Shown in pieces: positions 16,006 through 24,989 of a stretch of 64,000 nucleotides of DNA. Positions within the stretch are counted from its first letter, which is position 1. Each line of letters starts with the position of its first letter. The stretch is from Kribbella pratensis. Lineage in GTDB: Bacteria; Actinomycetota; Actinomycetes; Propionibacteriales; Kribbellaceae. The translations under genes and the position numbers were made by a program. A model generated the notes under the pieces. It was not told the DNA's origin. It worked only from the letters and a program-made list of their open reading frames with translations, and did not search any database. The DNA lies in assembly GCF_004366075.1 (NCBI RefSeq), contig NZ_SODU01000001.1:2563134-2627133 (forward strand), in the 5' to 3' direction.

Positions 16006-16732
16006 GCGGGGTAGCGATCTCGACCGGGCCGGAGAAGGTCCGGCGGGCGTTCTCGGCCTGTGTCACGCGGTCGTACCACGGCGGCACGTGCGTGATGACG
16101 AGCCTCTTCACACCGGCCTTCTTCGCATGCTGACCGGCGTCGGCCGGCGTCAGGTGCAGGTCGATCGGATTGTTCGGTTCGTTGTCCGGCAGCGCGGCCT
16201 CGGACAGCAGTACGTCGGCGCCGCGGGCGAGCTCGACCAACGCGTCGTTCGGCCCGGTGTCACCGGTGTACACCAGTGACTTGCCGCCGTGCTCGACCCG
16301 GATCGCGTACGCCGGCACCGGGTGCACCATCGGCGCGGTGCGGATCGTGAACGGCCCGATCTGCTGAACGTCCTGCCAGGCATGGAACTCGAGCTCCTCC
16401 TCCATCCCCGGGTCGAGCGGCAGGTCGTACGCCAGCGCCATGCGTTCCGACGTACCGGGCGGCCCGAACACGGGGATCCGCGGGATCGGCGCCCCCGGCG
16501 CGTAGCGCGCCGCGACGTACAGCCCGCACAGATCCATGCAGTGGTCAGGATGCAGATGGGACAGGCCGATCGCCCCGATCTCCGGTACGGCGACGTGCCG
16601 TTGGAGCGAGCCGAGCGCGCCACTGCCGAGGTCGAGGATCAGGTTGAACCCGTCGGCCGTGACCAGATAGCTCGAGGCGGCCGAGTCCGGCCCGGGCACA
16701 GACCCGGAGCAACCGATCACGGTGAGCTTCAT
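15986..16732 (-). CDS. Metallo-beta-lactamase-fold phosphodiesterase (Rv1339-like cAMP phosphodiesterase)
   Basis: This 248-aa MBL-fold protein begins MKLTVIGCSGSVPGPDSAAS. It carries the metal-binding motif LSHLHPDHCMDL, YTGDTGPNDALVE with a further ligand Asp, and LVITHVPPWYD with a late histidine. The M. tuberculosis neighbour of murI, Rv1339, is reported as an atypical class II cAMP phosphodiesterase, and this gene has the same position downstream of murI. The ATG at 16732 gives the family N-terminus; longer upstream frames lack support. If it hydrolyses cAMP it would oppose Crp signalling, fitting the Crp site at 2186. An RNase Z-like role is the alternative. Confidence 0.85.
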   Translation of the reverse strand: MKLTVIGCSGSVPGPDSAASSYLVTADGFNLILDLGSGALGSLQRHVAVPEIGAIGLSHLHPDHCMDLCGLYVAARYAPGAPIPRIPVFGPPGTSERMALAYDLPLDPGMEEELEFHAWQDVQQIGPFTIRTAPMVHPVPAYAIRVEHGGKSLVYTGDTGPNDALVELARGADVLLSEAALPDNEPNNPIDLHLTPADAGQHAKKAGVKRLVITHVPPWYDRVTQAENARRTFSGPVEIATPHAVFDI

Positions 16733-16802
16733 ACTTGGAACCCTACCGGCGAGTCGATCCCCGCGCAGGACGACCGGACGCGTCGATTCGGTTACCACAC
16801 AG

Positions 16803-16844
16803 GCATCCGGGCGCCTTCCGGTGCCTTGGACAACGTCCGGATGC
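16803..16844. repeat. 8-bp inverted repeat after murI
   Basis: GCATCCGG (16803-16810) pairs with CCGGATGC (16837-16844) across a 26-bp spacer, in the 129-bp gap between the murI stop and the phosphodiesterase start. It could be a weak terminator or a protein site. There is no T run. Confidence 0.35.
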
Positions 16845-16861
16845 GACCTGAATCACACTCG

Positions 16862-17665
16862 TCAGCGGACCCAGGCGAACTGGTCGACCACTCCCAGGGC
16901 GGGGCCGAGGAAACGGGAACCGATCGCGGCGAACTCCGCGGGGTTGCCCGTGGTGACGAAGCGGTGCGCGGGCGCCGGGAGGTGGTCGGGGCGGAGCAGG
17001 CCGGTCTTGGTGAGTACGCCGTACACGTCCTTCGCGCACTCCTCGGCGCTGCTGACCAGCGTGACGTTGTCGCCCATCACGTACGAGATGACGCCGGTGA
17101 GCAACGGATAGTGGGTGCACCCAAGGATCAACGTGTCGACACCGGCCTCGACCAGCGGATCCAGGTACTCGTGGGCCGCCTCGAGCAGCTCCGGTCCCGA
17201 CGTCACACCGGACTCCACGAAGTCCACGAACTTCGGGCACGCCTGCGTGAACAGCTCCACCTGCGGCGCGGCCGCGAACCCGTCCTCGTACGCGAGCGAC
17301 TGCGCGGTCGCCTTCGTGCAGATCACGCCGACGCGCTGGTTCCGCGTCGCCGCCACCGCCCGGCGCGCGGCCGGCAGGATCACCTCGACGACCGGTACGT
17401 CGTACCGCTCGCGAGCGTCTCGCAGCATCGCCGCACTCGCGGAGTTGCACGCGATCACCAGCATCTTCACGCCGGCCTCGACGAGATGGTCCAGGCATTC
17501 GAGCGCGTACTCACGCACCTCGGCGATCGGCTTCGGCCCGTACGGCTGCCGCGCGGTGTCACCCAGATAGAGGATCGGCTCGTGCGGCAACTGATCGAGT
17601 ACCGCGCGGGCGACAGTGAGTCCCCCGAAGCCTGAGTCGAAGATCCCCACCGGTGCGTCAGCCAC
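16862..17665 (-). CDS. murI: Glutamate racemase
   Basis: This 267-aa cytosolic enzyme interconverts L- and D-glutamate for peptidoglycan. The motifs are complete: [16 protein letters not shown] at the N-terminus, [13 protein letters not shown], the first catalytic cysteine C73 in [10 protein letters not shown] and the second, C183, in [11 protein letters not shown]. Length is normal. It is followed in the same direction by the Rv1339-like phosphodiesterase, the same order as Rv1338-Rv1339. Upstream it faces a 160-bp hairpin element and an unrelated divergent membrane protein gene. Confidence 0.97.
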   Translation of the reverse strand: MADAPVGIFDSGFGGLTVARAVLDQLPHEPILYLGDTARQPYGPKPIAEVREYALECLDHLVEAGVKMLVIACNSASAAMLRDARERYDVPVVEVILPAARRAVAATRNQRVGVICTKATAQSLAYEDGFAAAPQVELFTQACPKFVDFVESGVTSGPELLEAAHEYLDPLVEAGVDTLILGCTHYPLLTGVISYVMGDNVTLVSSAEECAKDVYGVLTKTGLLRPDHLPAPAHRFVTTGNPAEFAAIGSRFLGPALGVVDQFAWVR

Positions 17666-17676
17666 GGGAAAAGCTT

Positions 17677-17836
17677 AGAGGTTCCGCCAAGAGATGACAC
17701 CGTCGCGAGCGTCGTCCCGCGGAGTGCTGGGCAAGGCGGAGGAGGGAGGCAGGACGGAGTCCTGTCGACCGACGACAACGCCGCCCAGTGCCCGCGGGGC
17801 GGCGCGCAGCAGGTGGCATCTCTTGGCGGAACCTCT
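17677..17836. repeat. 160-bp long-hairpin element with 20-bp perfect terminal inverted repeats
   Basis: AGAGGTTCCGCCAAGAGATG (17677-17696) is exactly complementary to 17817-17836. The stem continues past one mismatch for about four more pairs. The interior also folds on itself: CCCGCGG (17716-17722) with CCGCGGG (17792-17798), CTGGGC (17727-17732) with GCCCAG (17783-17788), and a small CAGGAC/GTCCTG hairpin near the centre. No coding frame is credible. It may be a MITE-like element or a structured RNA. I could not see a target-site duplication. Confidence 0.75.
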
Positions 17837-17993
17837 CAACAAGTCCGCGACCGGGCAGATTCGAAGTGCAGCCTTACCTAACCGTTGGGAACGACACGCC
17901 GGGGTTGTCCACATCTTTACGTTATGGAATTGCCTTTTCGCGTGATGCGCGCCACTCTGGAGCGATGTTTGCTCGACCGCCCCTCGTGATGCC
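17837..17993. other. AT-richer intergenic stretch upstream of the zinc-ribbon membrane gene
   Basis: This is the rest of the murI/17994 intergenic region. It is distinctly lower in GC than its surroundings, including a run near 17905-17940 of the kind found at promoters. I cannot fix -35/-10 boxes with confidence. No gene is seen. Confidence 0.5.
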
Positions 17994-18356
17994 ATGGATC
18001 TGACGCATCACCTCGCGGTGGTAATCGGTACCACCGCCGCACCAACTCCGCAGCCCGATCAGGTAGCCGCCGCAGGTCAAGCGGCCAGTCAGGCCACGGA
18101 GTCGCACAACGGCACCGCCGCGGACATCGCGTCGTCCATCGGACCGACGGGACTCCTGCTGCTGGCGCTGATGGCGATGTTCGCTGCGTACGTCGTCTCG
18201 CTGTCGCTGCATCCGAATGCCAAGTGCAACCGATGCAAAGGTGCCGGTCGGCACCGCGGCAGCATCTTCAGTTACGCCCAACGCCCCTGCAACAGCTGCA
18301 AGGGCCGCGGCGTCCATCCCCGACTCGGCCGCAAGGTCCTGTTCAAAGAACCGTAG
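17994..18356 (+). CDS. Small membrane protein with DnaJ-like double CxxCxGxG zinc motif
   Basis: This 120-aa protein has a polar N-terminal half and one membrane helix at about residues 51-72 (TGLLLLALMAMFAAYVVSLS). It ends with a basic C-terminal tail carrying CNRCKGAG and CNSCKGRG. These two C-x-x-C-x-G-x-G repeats are the zinc-ligand pairs of the DnaJ cysteine-rich domain, here reduced to one zinc centre. The topology suggests a membrane-tethered zinc ribbon facing the cytoplasm, but this is inferred. No J-domain is present. Partner and function are unknown. Confidence 0.8.
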   Translation: MDLTHHLAVVIGTTAAPTPQPDQVAAAGQAASQATESHNGTAADIASSIGPTGLLLLALMAMFAAYVVSLSLHPNAKCNRCKGAGRHRGSIFSYAQRPCNSCKGRGVHPRLGRKVLFKEP

Positions 18357-18468
18357 GCGACATGACGTAACCACCCCTGCAGGTGCCTAAGGCAACAAAA
18401 GGCGCCACCAGTCCGGACCGGCCCTCCGCCCGCCGTTCCGGGTTCCCCTCACTCCTGCGCCGATCGGC

Positions 18469-18945
18469 TCAGCGTCCGGTTCGGCCGTCGAGCTGTTCGC
18501 GCAGGATGTCGGCGTGCCCAGCATGCCGGGCGGTCTCCTCGATCAGATGGACGAGCGTCCACCGTCGCGACGGTGCCCCACGCCTGCCCGGCCGCGGACC
18601 CGGTACGGCGAGGTCGTCCCAGGCCGCGACCACTGTGTTCGCTTCGGCCCCGGCCTCCCGGTACGCCGCGAGCACCTCCGCCGCCGTCTCGTCGGCTCCC
18701 GCGCGGAACGTGGCCTTCCAGTCCGGCACCTCGTGCCCGAGCAAGTAGTGCCGCTCCACCGCGGTCAGATGCTTCACGAGCCCGAGCAGATTGGTCCCGG
18801 AAGGTACGCCGGGTGCGCGCACCTCGTCTTCCGGCACACCCTCCGCCTTGGCCGCCACCGACTTACGGAGATAGTCGAGGAAGCCGAGGAGTACGTCGCG
18901 CTCGCCCGGTCCGGTCGCCGGCGGTCCGGCATCACGTCTCGTCAC
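18469..18945 (-). CDS. DinB-fold protein (DUF664, mycothiol-transferase type)
   Basis: This 158-aa four-helix-bundle protein has the three metal-ligand histidine regions of the DUF664/DinB family: LLGLVKHLTAVERHYL, and near the C-terminus LVHLIEETARHAGHADIL. Actinobacterial members include mycothiol-dependent S-transferases and isomerases. The GTG at 18945 was chosen because it gives the usual DVLLGFLDYLR first helix after a short tail; an upstream frame reaches 19143 through cysM. Specific activity is unassigned. Confidence 0.82.
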   Translation of the reverse strand: MTRRDAGPPATGPGERDVLLGFLDYLRKSVAAKAEGVPEDEVRAPGVPSGTNLLGLVKHLTAVERHYLLGHEVPDWKATFRAGADETAAEVLAAYREAGAEANTVVAAWDDLAVPGPRPGRRGAPSRRWTLVHLIEETARHAGHADILREQLDGRTGR

Positions 18946-18988
18946 CCGGCCAAGACTGCCGTCCGGCACGTGTTTCGGGCACGAAAAG

Positions 18989-19003
18989 TTGCCGGACCGG
19001 CAA
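18989..19003 (-). terminator. Short palindromic terminator candidate after cysM
   Basis: The 15-bp odd palindrome TTGCCGGACCGGCAA lies directly after the cysM stop when read on the minus strand. It is followed there by CTTTTC, fitting a small hairpin with a T run. It ends the mec-cysO-cysM operon and precedes the DinB gene. Confidence 0.5.
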
Positions 19004-19007
19004 GGGC

Positions 19008-19973
<966 letters not shown>

Positions 19974-20252
19974 TCAGCCGCCGGCGACGGCCGGCAGCAC
20001 GACGACGACGTCGCCGTCCTTGACCTCGGTCTTCAGGCCGCCGGTGAACCGGACGTCCTCGTCGTTCACGTACACGTTCACGAACCGGCGCAGTTCCTCC
20101 GGCTCGCCCTCCACGATGCGCTCCTTGAGGCCCGGGTGGGTGCCGTCGATGTTGTCGATGAACTCGGCCAGGTTGGTGCCGTCACCGTTGACCGCCTTCG
20201 CGCCACCGGTGTAGGTGCGCAGGATCGTCGGCACGCGCAGCTCGATCGCCAT
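19974..20252 (-). CDS. cysO: Sulfur-carrier protein CysO (MoaD/ThiS-like)
   Basis: This 92-aa ubiquitin-fold protein ends in VVVLPAVAGG. The C-terminal Gly-Gly is the site that becomes a thiocarboxylate and donates sulfur to CysM. The core VPTILRTYTGG and FVNVYVNDEDVRF segments match the actinobacterial CysO family. It starts two bases after the mec stop and lies just upstream of cysM. Confidence 0.95.
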   Translation of the reverse strand: MAIELRVPTILRTYTGGAKAVNGDGTNLAEFIDNIDGTHPGLKERIVEGEPEELRRFVNVYVNDEDVRFTGGLKTEVKDGDVVVVLPAVAGG

Positions 20253-20254
20253 AT

Positions 20255-20710
20255 TCAGTGCTCTCCTTCTGTCTCCGCATAAGAACCAACCACGCGTACT
20301 TCTTCTTCCGTGACCTCACCGTCGACGATCCGGTACGAGCGGAACTCGACCGGCCCGTCGTACTCCGGGGAGTCGGCGCCGTCCCGCGTCGACACCAGCA
20401 CGTAGTGGGCGCCCGGCTCCTGGGCCAGGTTGATGTCGGTGCGTGACGGGTACGCCTCGGTGGCGGTGTGCGAGTGGTAGATCACCACCGGCTCCTCGTC
20501 CCGCTCGTCGAGCTCCTTGTAGAGCCGCAGCAGGTCACCCGAGTCGAACTCGTAGAACGTCGGCGACATGGCGGCGTTCAGCATCGGGATGAACCGGGTC
20601 GCCCGGTCCGAACCTTCCGCACCCGCGACCACACCGCACGCCTCGTCGGGATGATCCCGCCGGGCGTGCGCCACGATCGCGTCAACCGTCGCCTTCTCGA
20701 TCACCAGCAC
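20255..20710 (-). CDS. mec: Mec-type JAMM metalloprotease releasing cysteine from CysO
   Basis: This 151-aa JAB1/MPN+ zinc protease has the ligand motif YHSHTATEAYPSRTD (H-x-H-x10-D) and the catalytic glutamate region HPDEACGVVAG. The M. tuberculosis homologue Mec+ hydrolyses the CysO-cysteine adduct, freeing cysteine. It is the first gene of mec-cysO-cysM. The GTG at 20710 is chosen because it starts the family N-terminus VLVIEKATVDAI; the longer frame upstream overlaps the aldo/keto reductase gene. Confidence 0.93.
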   Translation of the reverse strand: MLVIEKATVDAIVAHARRDHPDEACGVVAGAEGSDRATRFIPMLNAAMSPTFYEFDSGDLLRLYKELDERDEEPVVIYHSHTATEAYPSRTDINLAQEPGAHYVLVSTRDGADSPEYDGPVEFRSYRIVDGEVTEEEVRVVGSYAETEGEH

Positions 20711-20802
20711 GCCTCCACGGTACGGCGCGCGCCGCGCCGACCCCGCCAACCGCGAAGTCGGTCCAGAATACGGACAGTGCCGAGGACGTCCCCCACGTCC
20801 TC

Positions 20803-21780
20803 CTACCAGCGGTCGTGGATCTGCGGGCGGATCAGGTCGTCGTACGTCTGCTGGACGGCGGTCAGCTGGTCCGGGGTCAGTGGGGTGAGGGTGGCGGCGG
20901 AGATGTTGCCGGCCACCTGTTCCGGGTTGCGGGCGCCGGGGATGACCACCGAGACACCGGGCTGGTCGATGATCCAGCGGAGCGCGAACTGGGCCATCGC
21001 GGCGCCGGCCGGGAGCCAGGGCATCAGGCGGCGGACGGCTTCCAGGCCGGTGCTGAAGTCGACTCCGGAGAACGTCTCGCCGACGTCGAAGGCCTCGCCG
21101 TGCCGGTTGTACGTGCGATGGTCGTCGTCGCCGAACGTGGTGTGCTCGTCGTACTTGCCCGAGAGCAGACCGCTCGCGAGCGGGACGCGGGCGATGATGC
21201 CGACGCCGGCCGCCCGCGCCGCGGGCAGGACCTCGTCGAGCGGCTTCAGGCGCAGCGCGTTCAGGATGATCTGCACCGACGCGACGTTCGGCCGCGCGAT
21301 CGCGGTCAGCGCCTCGGCGCAGGTCTCGACACTGACGCCGTACGACGCGATACGGCCCTCGTCGACGAGGGCGTCGAGCGCGTCGAAGACCTCGTCGTCG
21401 GAGTACACCGGTGTCGGCGGGCAGTGCAGCTGCACCAGATCGATCGTGTCGACGCCGAGGTTCTGCCGGGAGCGGTCGTTCCACGCGCGGAAGTTCTGCA
21501 GCGTGTAGTTCTCCGGCACCTGCTCGACGCGGCGGCCCATCTTGGTCGCCACAGTCAGGCCATCGGACGCCTTCAGTACCTGCCCGACGAGCCGCTCGCT
21601 TCGTCCGTCGCCGTACACGTCCGCGGTGTCGATGAACGTCACGCCGCCGTCGATCGCGGCGTGCAGCACCGCGAGCGCGTCGCTCTCGTCCACCGATCCC
21701 CAGTCGCCCCCGAGCTGCCACGCCCCGAGCCCGACCACACCGACATCCCGCCCGGTCCGCCCGAGCCGCCGCATCTCCAT
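20803..21780 (-). CDS. Aldo/keto reductase
   Basis: This 325-aa NADPH-dependent reductase has a (beta/alpha)8 barrel. Catalytic residues sit in FIDTADVYGDG (Asp and Tyr), VATKMG (Lys) and VQLHCPP (His). The C-terminal nucleotide-binding loop is VVIPGARNPEQVAGN. Subfamily resemblance is to YajO/Tas-like reductases acting on small carbonyls; the exact substrate is unknown. It sits ten bases downstream of the DUF2017 stop, so it is probably read from the clpS-DUF2017 transcript. This gene is not part of the M. tuberculosis version of the block. Confidence 0.92.
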   Translation of the reverse strand: MEMRRLGRTGRDVGVVGLGAWQLGGDWGSVDESDALAVLHAAIDGGVTFIDTADVYGDGRSERLVGQVLKASDGLTVATKMGRRVEQVPENYTLQNFRAWNDRSRQNLGVDTIDLVQLHCPPTPVYSDDEVFDALDALVDEGRIASYGVSVETCAEALTAIARPNVASVQIILNALRLKPLDEVLPAARAAGVGIIARVPLASGLLSGKYDEHTTFGDDDHRTYNRHGEAFDVGETFSGVDFSTGLEAVRRLMPWLPAGAAMAQFALRWIIDQPGVSVVIPGARNPEQVAGNISAATLTPLTPDQLTAVQQTYDDLIRPQIHDRW

Positions 21781-21790
21781 ACGGCCAACC

Positions 21791-22345
21791 CTAATGGCGC
21801 ATGTTGTGCAGCAGGGCGGACTGGAGGTAGCCGAGCCAGTCGTAGAGGTCGTAGGTGAGGCGGCGTGGGTCGTCGTCCGGGAGTTTCTCCCAGGTGGAGT
21901 AGTCGTCCTCGTCCTTGATGTCGAGGCGGGTGCCGATGGCGAGGCGGAGGTCGTTCAGCGCACGCAGCCAGGACAGCTGCTCGTCGGGCTCGAGCGCGAT
22001 CTCGTCGGCGCCGGACTCCTCGAGCGCGGACAGCACCCGCTTGGCGTCGGTGACCTTGCCCTCCCGCAGCCCGCGCTCGGTGAACCGGCGGAACTCGGCC
22101 GACGCCATGTCGTCCTGCTTGTACGCGTCCGGCAGCAGCCGCTGCAGTACGACGTCCTCGGGCGGCGACGTCGGCCCGTCGGAGTCGAGCAGCGCCGCGA
22201 GCGGGTCGCTGGACTCGGTGGCGCGCGGCGGCAGACCGTCGTACAGCAGCTCGACCAGGTTGCGGAGCAGGTTCGCCAGGATGTCCGCCTCGTGCTCGGC
22301 GAAACTGACGATCACGGTCTTGCGGCGCCTGCGGAACCGGGTCAC
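21791..22345 (-). CDS. DUF2017 protein, ClpS neighbour
   Basis: This 184-aa helical cytosolic protein starts [15 protein letters not shown], with an acidic middle and the [21 protein letters not shown]-terminus. The family occurs almost only in actinobacteria, directly after clpS (Rv1332 in M. tuberculosis). The GTG start overlaps the clpS stop by four bases (GTGA), indicating coupled translation and perhaps a shared role with the ClpS-ClpCP pathway. No catalytic motif is visible. Confidence 0.9.
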   Translation of the reverse strand: MTRFRRRRKTVIVSFAEHEADILANLLRNLVELLYDGLPPRATESSDPLAALLDSDGPTSPPEDVVLQRLLPDAYKQDDMASAEFRRFTERGLREGKVTDAKRVLSALEESGADEIALEPDEQLSWLRALNDLRLAIGTRLDIKDEDDYSTWEKLPDDDPRRLTYDLYDWLGYLQSALLHNMRH

Positions 22346-22629
22346 GACTTCTCGCAGGTGGCCCACAGGCCGTAGGTGTGCATCGCTTCCACGTCGCGTT
22401 CCATCGCTTCCCGGTTGCCGTTCGAGACCACCGACTTGCCCTCCTGGTGCACCTGCAGCATCAGCTTCTCCGCCTTCGCCTTGGAGTAGCCGAAGTACGT
22501 CTGGAAGACGAAGGTGACGTAGTCCATCAGGTTGACCGGATCGTTCCAGACGATGGTCACCCAAGGAGGGCTCAACTCGATCGCCTCGTCGACCTCGGGG
22601 CTCTCGAGTTCGCTTGGTGCGGTGGTCAC
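22342..22629 (-). CDS. clpS: ATP-dependent Clp protease adaptor ClpS
   Basis: This 95-aa N-recognin delivers N-degron proteins to the Clp protease. The flexible N-terminal tail is followed by the conserved core [19 protein letters not shown] and [17 protein letters not shown], whose residues form the N-terminal amino-acid pocket and ClpC contact. Length is normal. It is divergent from pncB by 49 bp and heads a clpS-DUF2017-aldo/keto reductase run. Confidence 0.95.
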   Translation of the reverse strand: MTTAPSELESPEVDEAIELSPPWVTIVWNDPVNLMDYVTFVFQTYFGYSKAKAEKLMLQVHQEGKSVVSNGNREAMERDVEAMHTYGLWATCEKS

Positions 22630-22666
22630 CTGTCCATTCTCTCCATCATCGGTTCCGGTCTCGCAA

Positions 22667-22672
22667 TAGGCT
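22667..22672 (+). promoter_or_regulatory. -10 box placing pncB on a leaderless transcript
   Basis: TAGGCT is a TANNNT -10 hexamer ending seven bases before the pncB GTG at 22679. Transcription would therefore start at or next to the start codon, and no Shine-Dalgarno is visible. This is inferred from spacing. Confidence 0.5.
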
Positions 22673-22678
22673 GCTCCT

Positions 22679-24013
22679 GTGACGCACTCGACCGCGCTCT
22701 TGACAGACCACTACGAGCTGACCATGCTGCAGGCCGCCCTGGCCGACGGCACGGCGCAGCGCCGCTCGGTGTTCGAGCTGTTCGCCCGCCGACTGCCGGA
22801 CGGCCGCCGGTACGGCGTGGTCGCGGGCGTCAACCGCCTGCTGGACGCGCTCGAGCGGTTCCGGTTCGACGAGCAGACGATCGCCTTCCTGGCCGATCGC
22901 GGCGTCGTCGACCAGGCTACCCGGGACTGGCTGGCGGAGTACCGGTTCTCCGGCGACATCTCCGGGTACGCCGACGGCGAGATCTTCTTCCCCGGCTCGC
23001 CGGTGCTCGTGGTGGAGTCGTCGTTCGCCGAGGCGGTGCTGCTGGAAACCGTTTTCTTGTCGATCCTGAACCATGATTCCGCGGTCGCTTCGGCGGCGTC
23101 GCGGATGACCTGGTGGGCCGGTGGGCGGCCCTGTATCGAGATGGGCTCCCGGCGAACCCATGAAGGCGCCGCGGTCGGTGCGGCGCTGGCGGCGTACATC
23201 GCGGGCTTCACCGCCACCTCGAACCTGGAGGCGGCCCGCCGCTTCGGCATCCCGAGCACGGGGACGGCGGCGCACGCGTTCACGCTGCTGCACGACCGCG
23301 AGGAGGACGCCTTCCGGTCGCAGGTCGACGCGCTGGGCAAGGGCACGACACTGCTCGTCGACACCTACGACGTCGCGGCGGCGGTGCGGACCGCGATCGA
23401 GCTGACCGGCCCGGAGCTGGGCGCGGTCCGGCTCGACTCGGGTGACCTGCCGTCGCTGGCCGGGCAGGTCCGCGACCAGCTGGACTCGCTGGGCGCGACG
23501 AAGACCCGGATCATCGTGACGAGTGACCTGGACGAGTTCCAGATCGCGGCGCTGGCACCGGCGCCGGTCGACGGGTACGGCGTGGGTACGTCGCTGGTCA
23601 CCGGGTCCGGGTACCCGACCTGCGGGTTCGTGTACAAGCTGGTCGCCCGCGAGGACGCGAGCGGCGAGGTGGTTCCGGTGGCGAAGAAGAGCCCGGACAA
23701 GATCTCGATCGGCGGCCGGAAGTGGGCGCTCCGACGGCGCACGCCGGCCGGGGTCGCGGAGGTCGAACTGATCGGGGTCGGTGAGCAGCCGGTCGACGAC
23801 GGTGACGACCGCGTGCTGCTGAAGCCGCTCGTCGAGTCGGGCAAGATCGTCGGCCGGACCACGCCCGAGGAGTCCCAGGCGCATCACCAGAAGGTCCGCG
23901 ACGAGCTCCCCCGCTCCGCCAGCCAGCTGAGCCGCGGCGAGCCCGCCATTCCCACCGACTACATCGGCGACTACAACAACCGCAACCCGTTCCTCCCCCG
24001 GAGCCACACGTGA
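22679..24013 (+). CDS. pncB: Nicotinate phosphoribosyltransferase
   Basis: This 444-aa NAD-salvage enzyme joins nicotinate and PRPP to form nicotinate mononucleotide. The N-terminal [18 protein letters not shown] is the family signature. [22 protein letters not shown] and the [13 protein letters not shown] phosphate/PRPP region are present. The GTG start appears leaderless. It is divergent from clpS, as Rv1330c is from Rv1331, and overlaps a MarR gene by four bases. Nicotinamidase, the preceding step, is encoded at 52280. Confidence 0.95.
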   Translation: MTHSTALLTDHYELTMLQAALADGTAQRRSVFELFARRLPDGRRYGVVAGVNRLLDALERFRFDEQTIAFLADRGVVDQATRDWLAEYRFSGDISGYADGEIFFPGSPVLVVESSFAEAVLLETVFLSILNHDSAVASAASRMTWWAGGRPCIEMGSRRTHEGAAVGAALAAYIAGFTATSNLEAARRFGIPSTGTAAHAFTLLHDREEDAFRSQVDALGKGTTLLVDTYDVAAAVRTAIELTGPELGAVRLDSGDLPSLAGQVRDQLDSLGATKTRIIVTSDLDEFQIAALAPAPVDGYGVGTSLVTGSGYPTCGFVYKLVAREDASGEVVPVAKKSPDKISIGGRKWALRRRTPAGVAEVELIGVGEQPVDDGDDRVLLKPLVESGKIVGRTTPEESQAHHQKVRDELPRSASQLSRGEPAIPTDYIGDYNNRNPFLPRSHT

Positions 24014-24522
24014 CAACCCCGAGCGACACGGCCGACCCGGCCGGCGCCGCCGACGCGGGCGGGCATGGTGAGTGGTCGCCGGACGCACCCGCGGACGAGG
24101 CGGACGTCCTGATCGCCTTGCGGTTCGCGGAGCGCGCGACCCGGAAGGCGATCGCGGAGGAGCTGGCGGGGACCGTGCTGCACACGGGGCAGGAACTGGT
24201 GCTCGCCAAGCTCCTGCACCACGGTTCCCTCCCGGTCGCCCGGCTCGCGAAGGTCCTGGACGTCGAGGTGCCGACGGCAACCAAGACCACCCAGCGGATG
24301 GAAGCCGCCGGCCTGGTCCGCCGGGTGAAGAGCACGACCGACGCCCGCCAGGTAGGCATCGAGCTGACCGACCGCGGCGTCGAGCTCGCCCACACCGTCC
24401 AGGAGATCTACGACCGCGCGGGCCGCCGCGCCCTCGCCCAGCTCACCCCCGAGGACCGCCGCCTCCTCCGCAACCTCCTCTGGACCATCACCGGCACCCT
24501 GGAAGACCTGACCCACCTCTGA
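24010..24522 (+). CDS. MarR-family transcriptional regulator
   Basis: This 170-aa winged-helix protein has an unstructured N-terminal 35 residues. The recognition region is LLHHGSLPVARLAKVLDVEV-PTATKTTQRMEAAGLVRRV and the wing is STTDARQVGIELTDRG. The GTG start overlaps the pncB stop (GTGA), so the two are co-expressed and NAD or nicotinate metabolism is a possible theme. No ligand evidence is seen. The last 30 codons are almost all C-ending. Confidence 0.9.
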   Translation: MTTPSDTADPAGAADAGGHGEWSPDAPADEADVLIALRFAERATRKAIAEELAGTVLHTGQELVLAKLLHHGSLPVARLAKVLDVEVPTATKTTQRMEAAGLVRRVKSTTDARQVGIELTDRGVELAHTVQEIYDRAGRRALAQLTPEDRRLLRNLLWTITGTLEDLTHL

Positions 24523-24989
24523 CCTCGCCGCATAACCCACCACGCCCGCCCGCAAGCCGGCCGACCCCAGACCCCAACCGGCGAATCCCACGCACCCGAG
24601 ACGACCAGCACGCCTCCCCCGGTCGATCGCACGAACCGTCGACCCGGCTGCCGCGCGGGGGGACTGCTTGTCCGGCATCACGCCGAGTCGTGGCGATTGG
24701 TTGGCCCCCGGAACGGCGAGTCGTGGATTATGGCTGCGCCTGGCCGCCGAAATCCACGACTCAAGGAACGCGGGTGCTCGCGGTACGCCGGTCGGGGAGC
24801 CGGATCACCCGCTCTTCTGCCCGACTTGTGGCGGCCGGACGGCTGGGCAGGACGTGTATGACGCGCCGGTAGTGCACCTGAGCCTGAACGGGGCACGCGC
24901 GTACGCCGTCTCGGCGGTGCACTACCTGTCGACCTGCACAACACACCCCCACCGCAGCCCTCAGTGGATCGCCCCAGGCCGAGACTGGC
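24523..24989. other. Non-coding convergent intergenic region
   Basis: This stretch of about 470 bp lies between convergent genes. Frames exist on both strands but show no protein-like composition or recognisable motif. Its main content is a set of repeats at 24685-24762. Confidence 0.6.
24685..24762. repeat. GAGTCGTGG repeats forming a 12-bp perfect hairpin
   Basis: GAGTCGTGGATT (24718-24729) is perfectly complementary to AATCCACGACTC (24751-24762) with a 21-bp spacer. A further direct copy GAGTCGTGG stands at 24685-24693. The hairpin can serve as a terminator for the convergent MarR and oxidase genes, or be a dispersed repeat. Confidence 0.65.

Noticed and set aside
17675..17995. A minus-strand frame of 106 codons over the murI upstream region
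   Set aside because: It is an accident of the inverted-repeat element and has no protein features.
22646..24280. A 544-codon minus-strand frame opposite pncB
   Set aside because: It is a shadow frame of pncB, which has complete family motifs on the plus strand.
24685..24762. GAGTCGTGG repeats considered as a CRISPR array
   Set aside because: There are only three copies, one of them inverted, with irregular spacing. No cas genes are present in the window.
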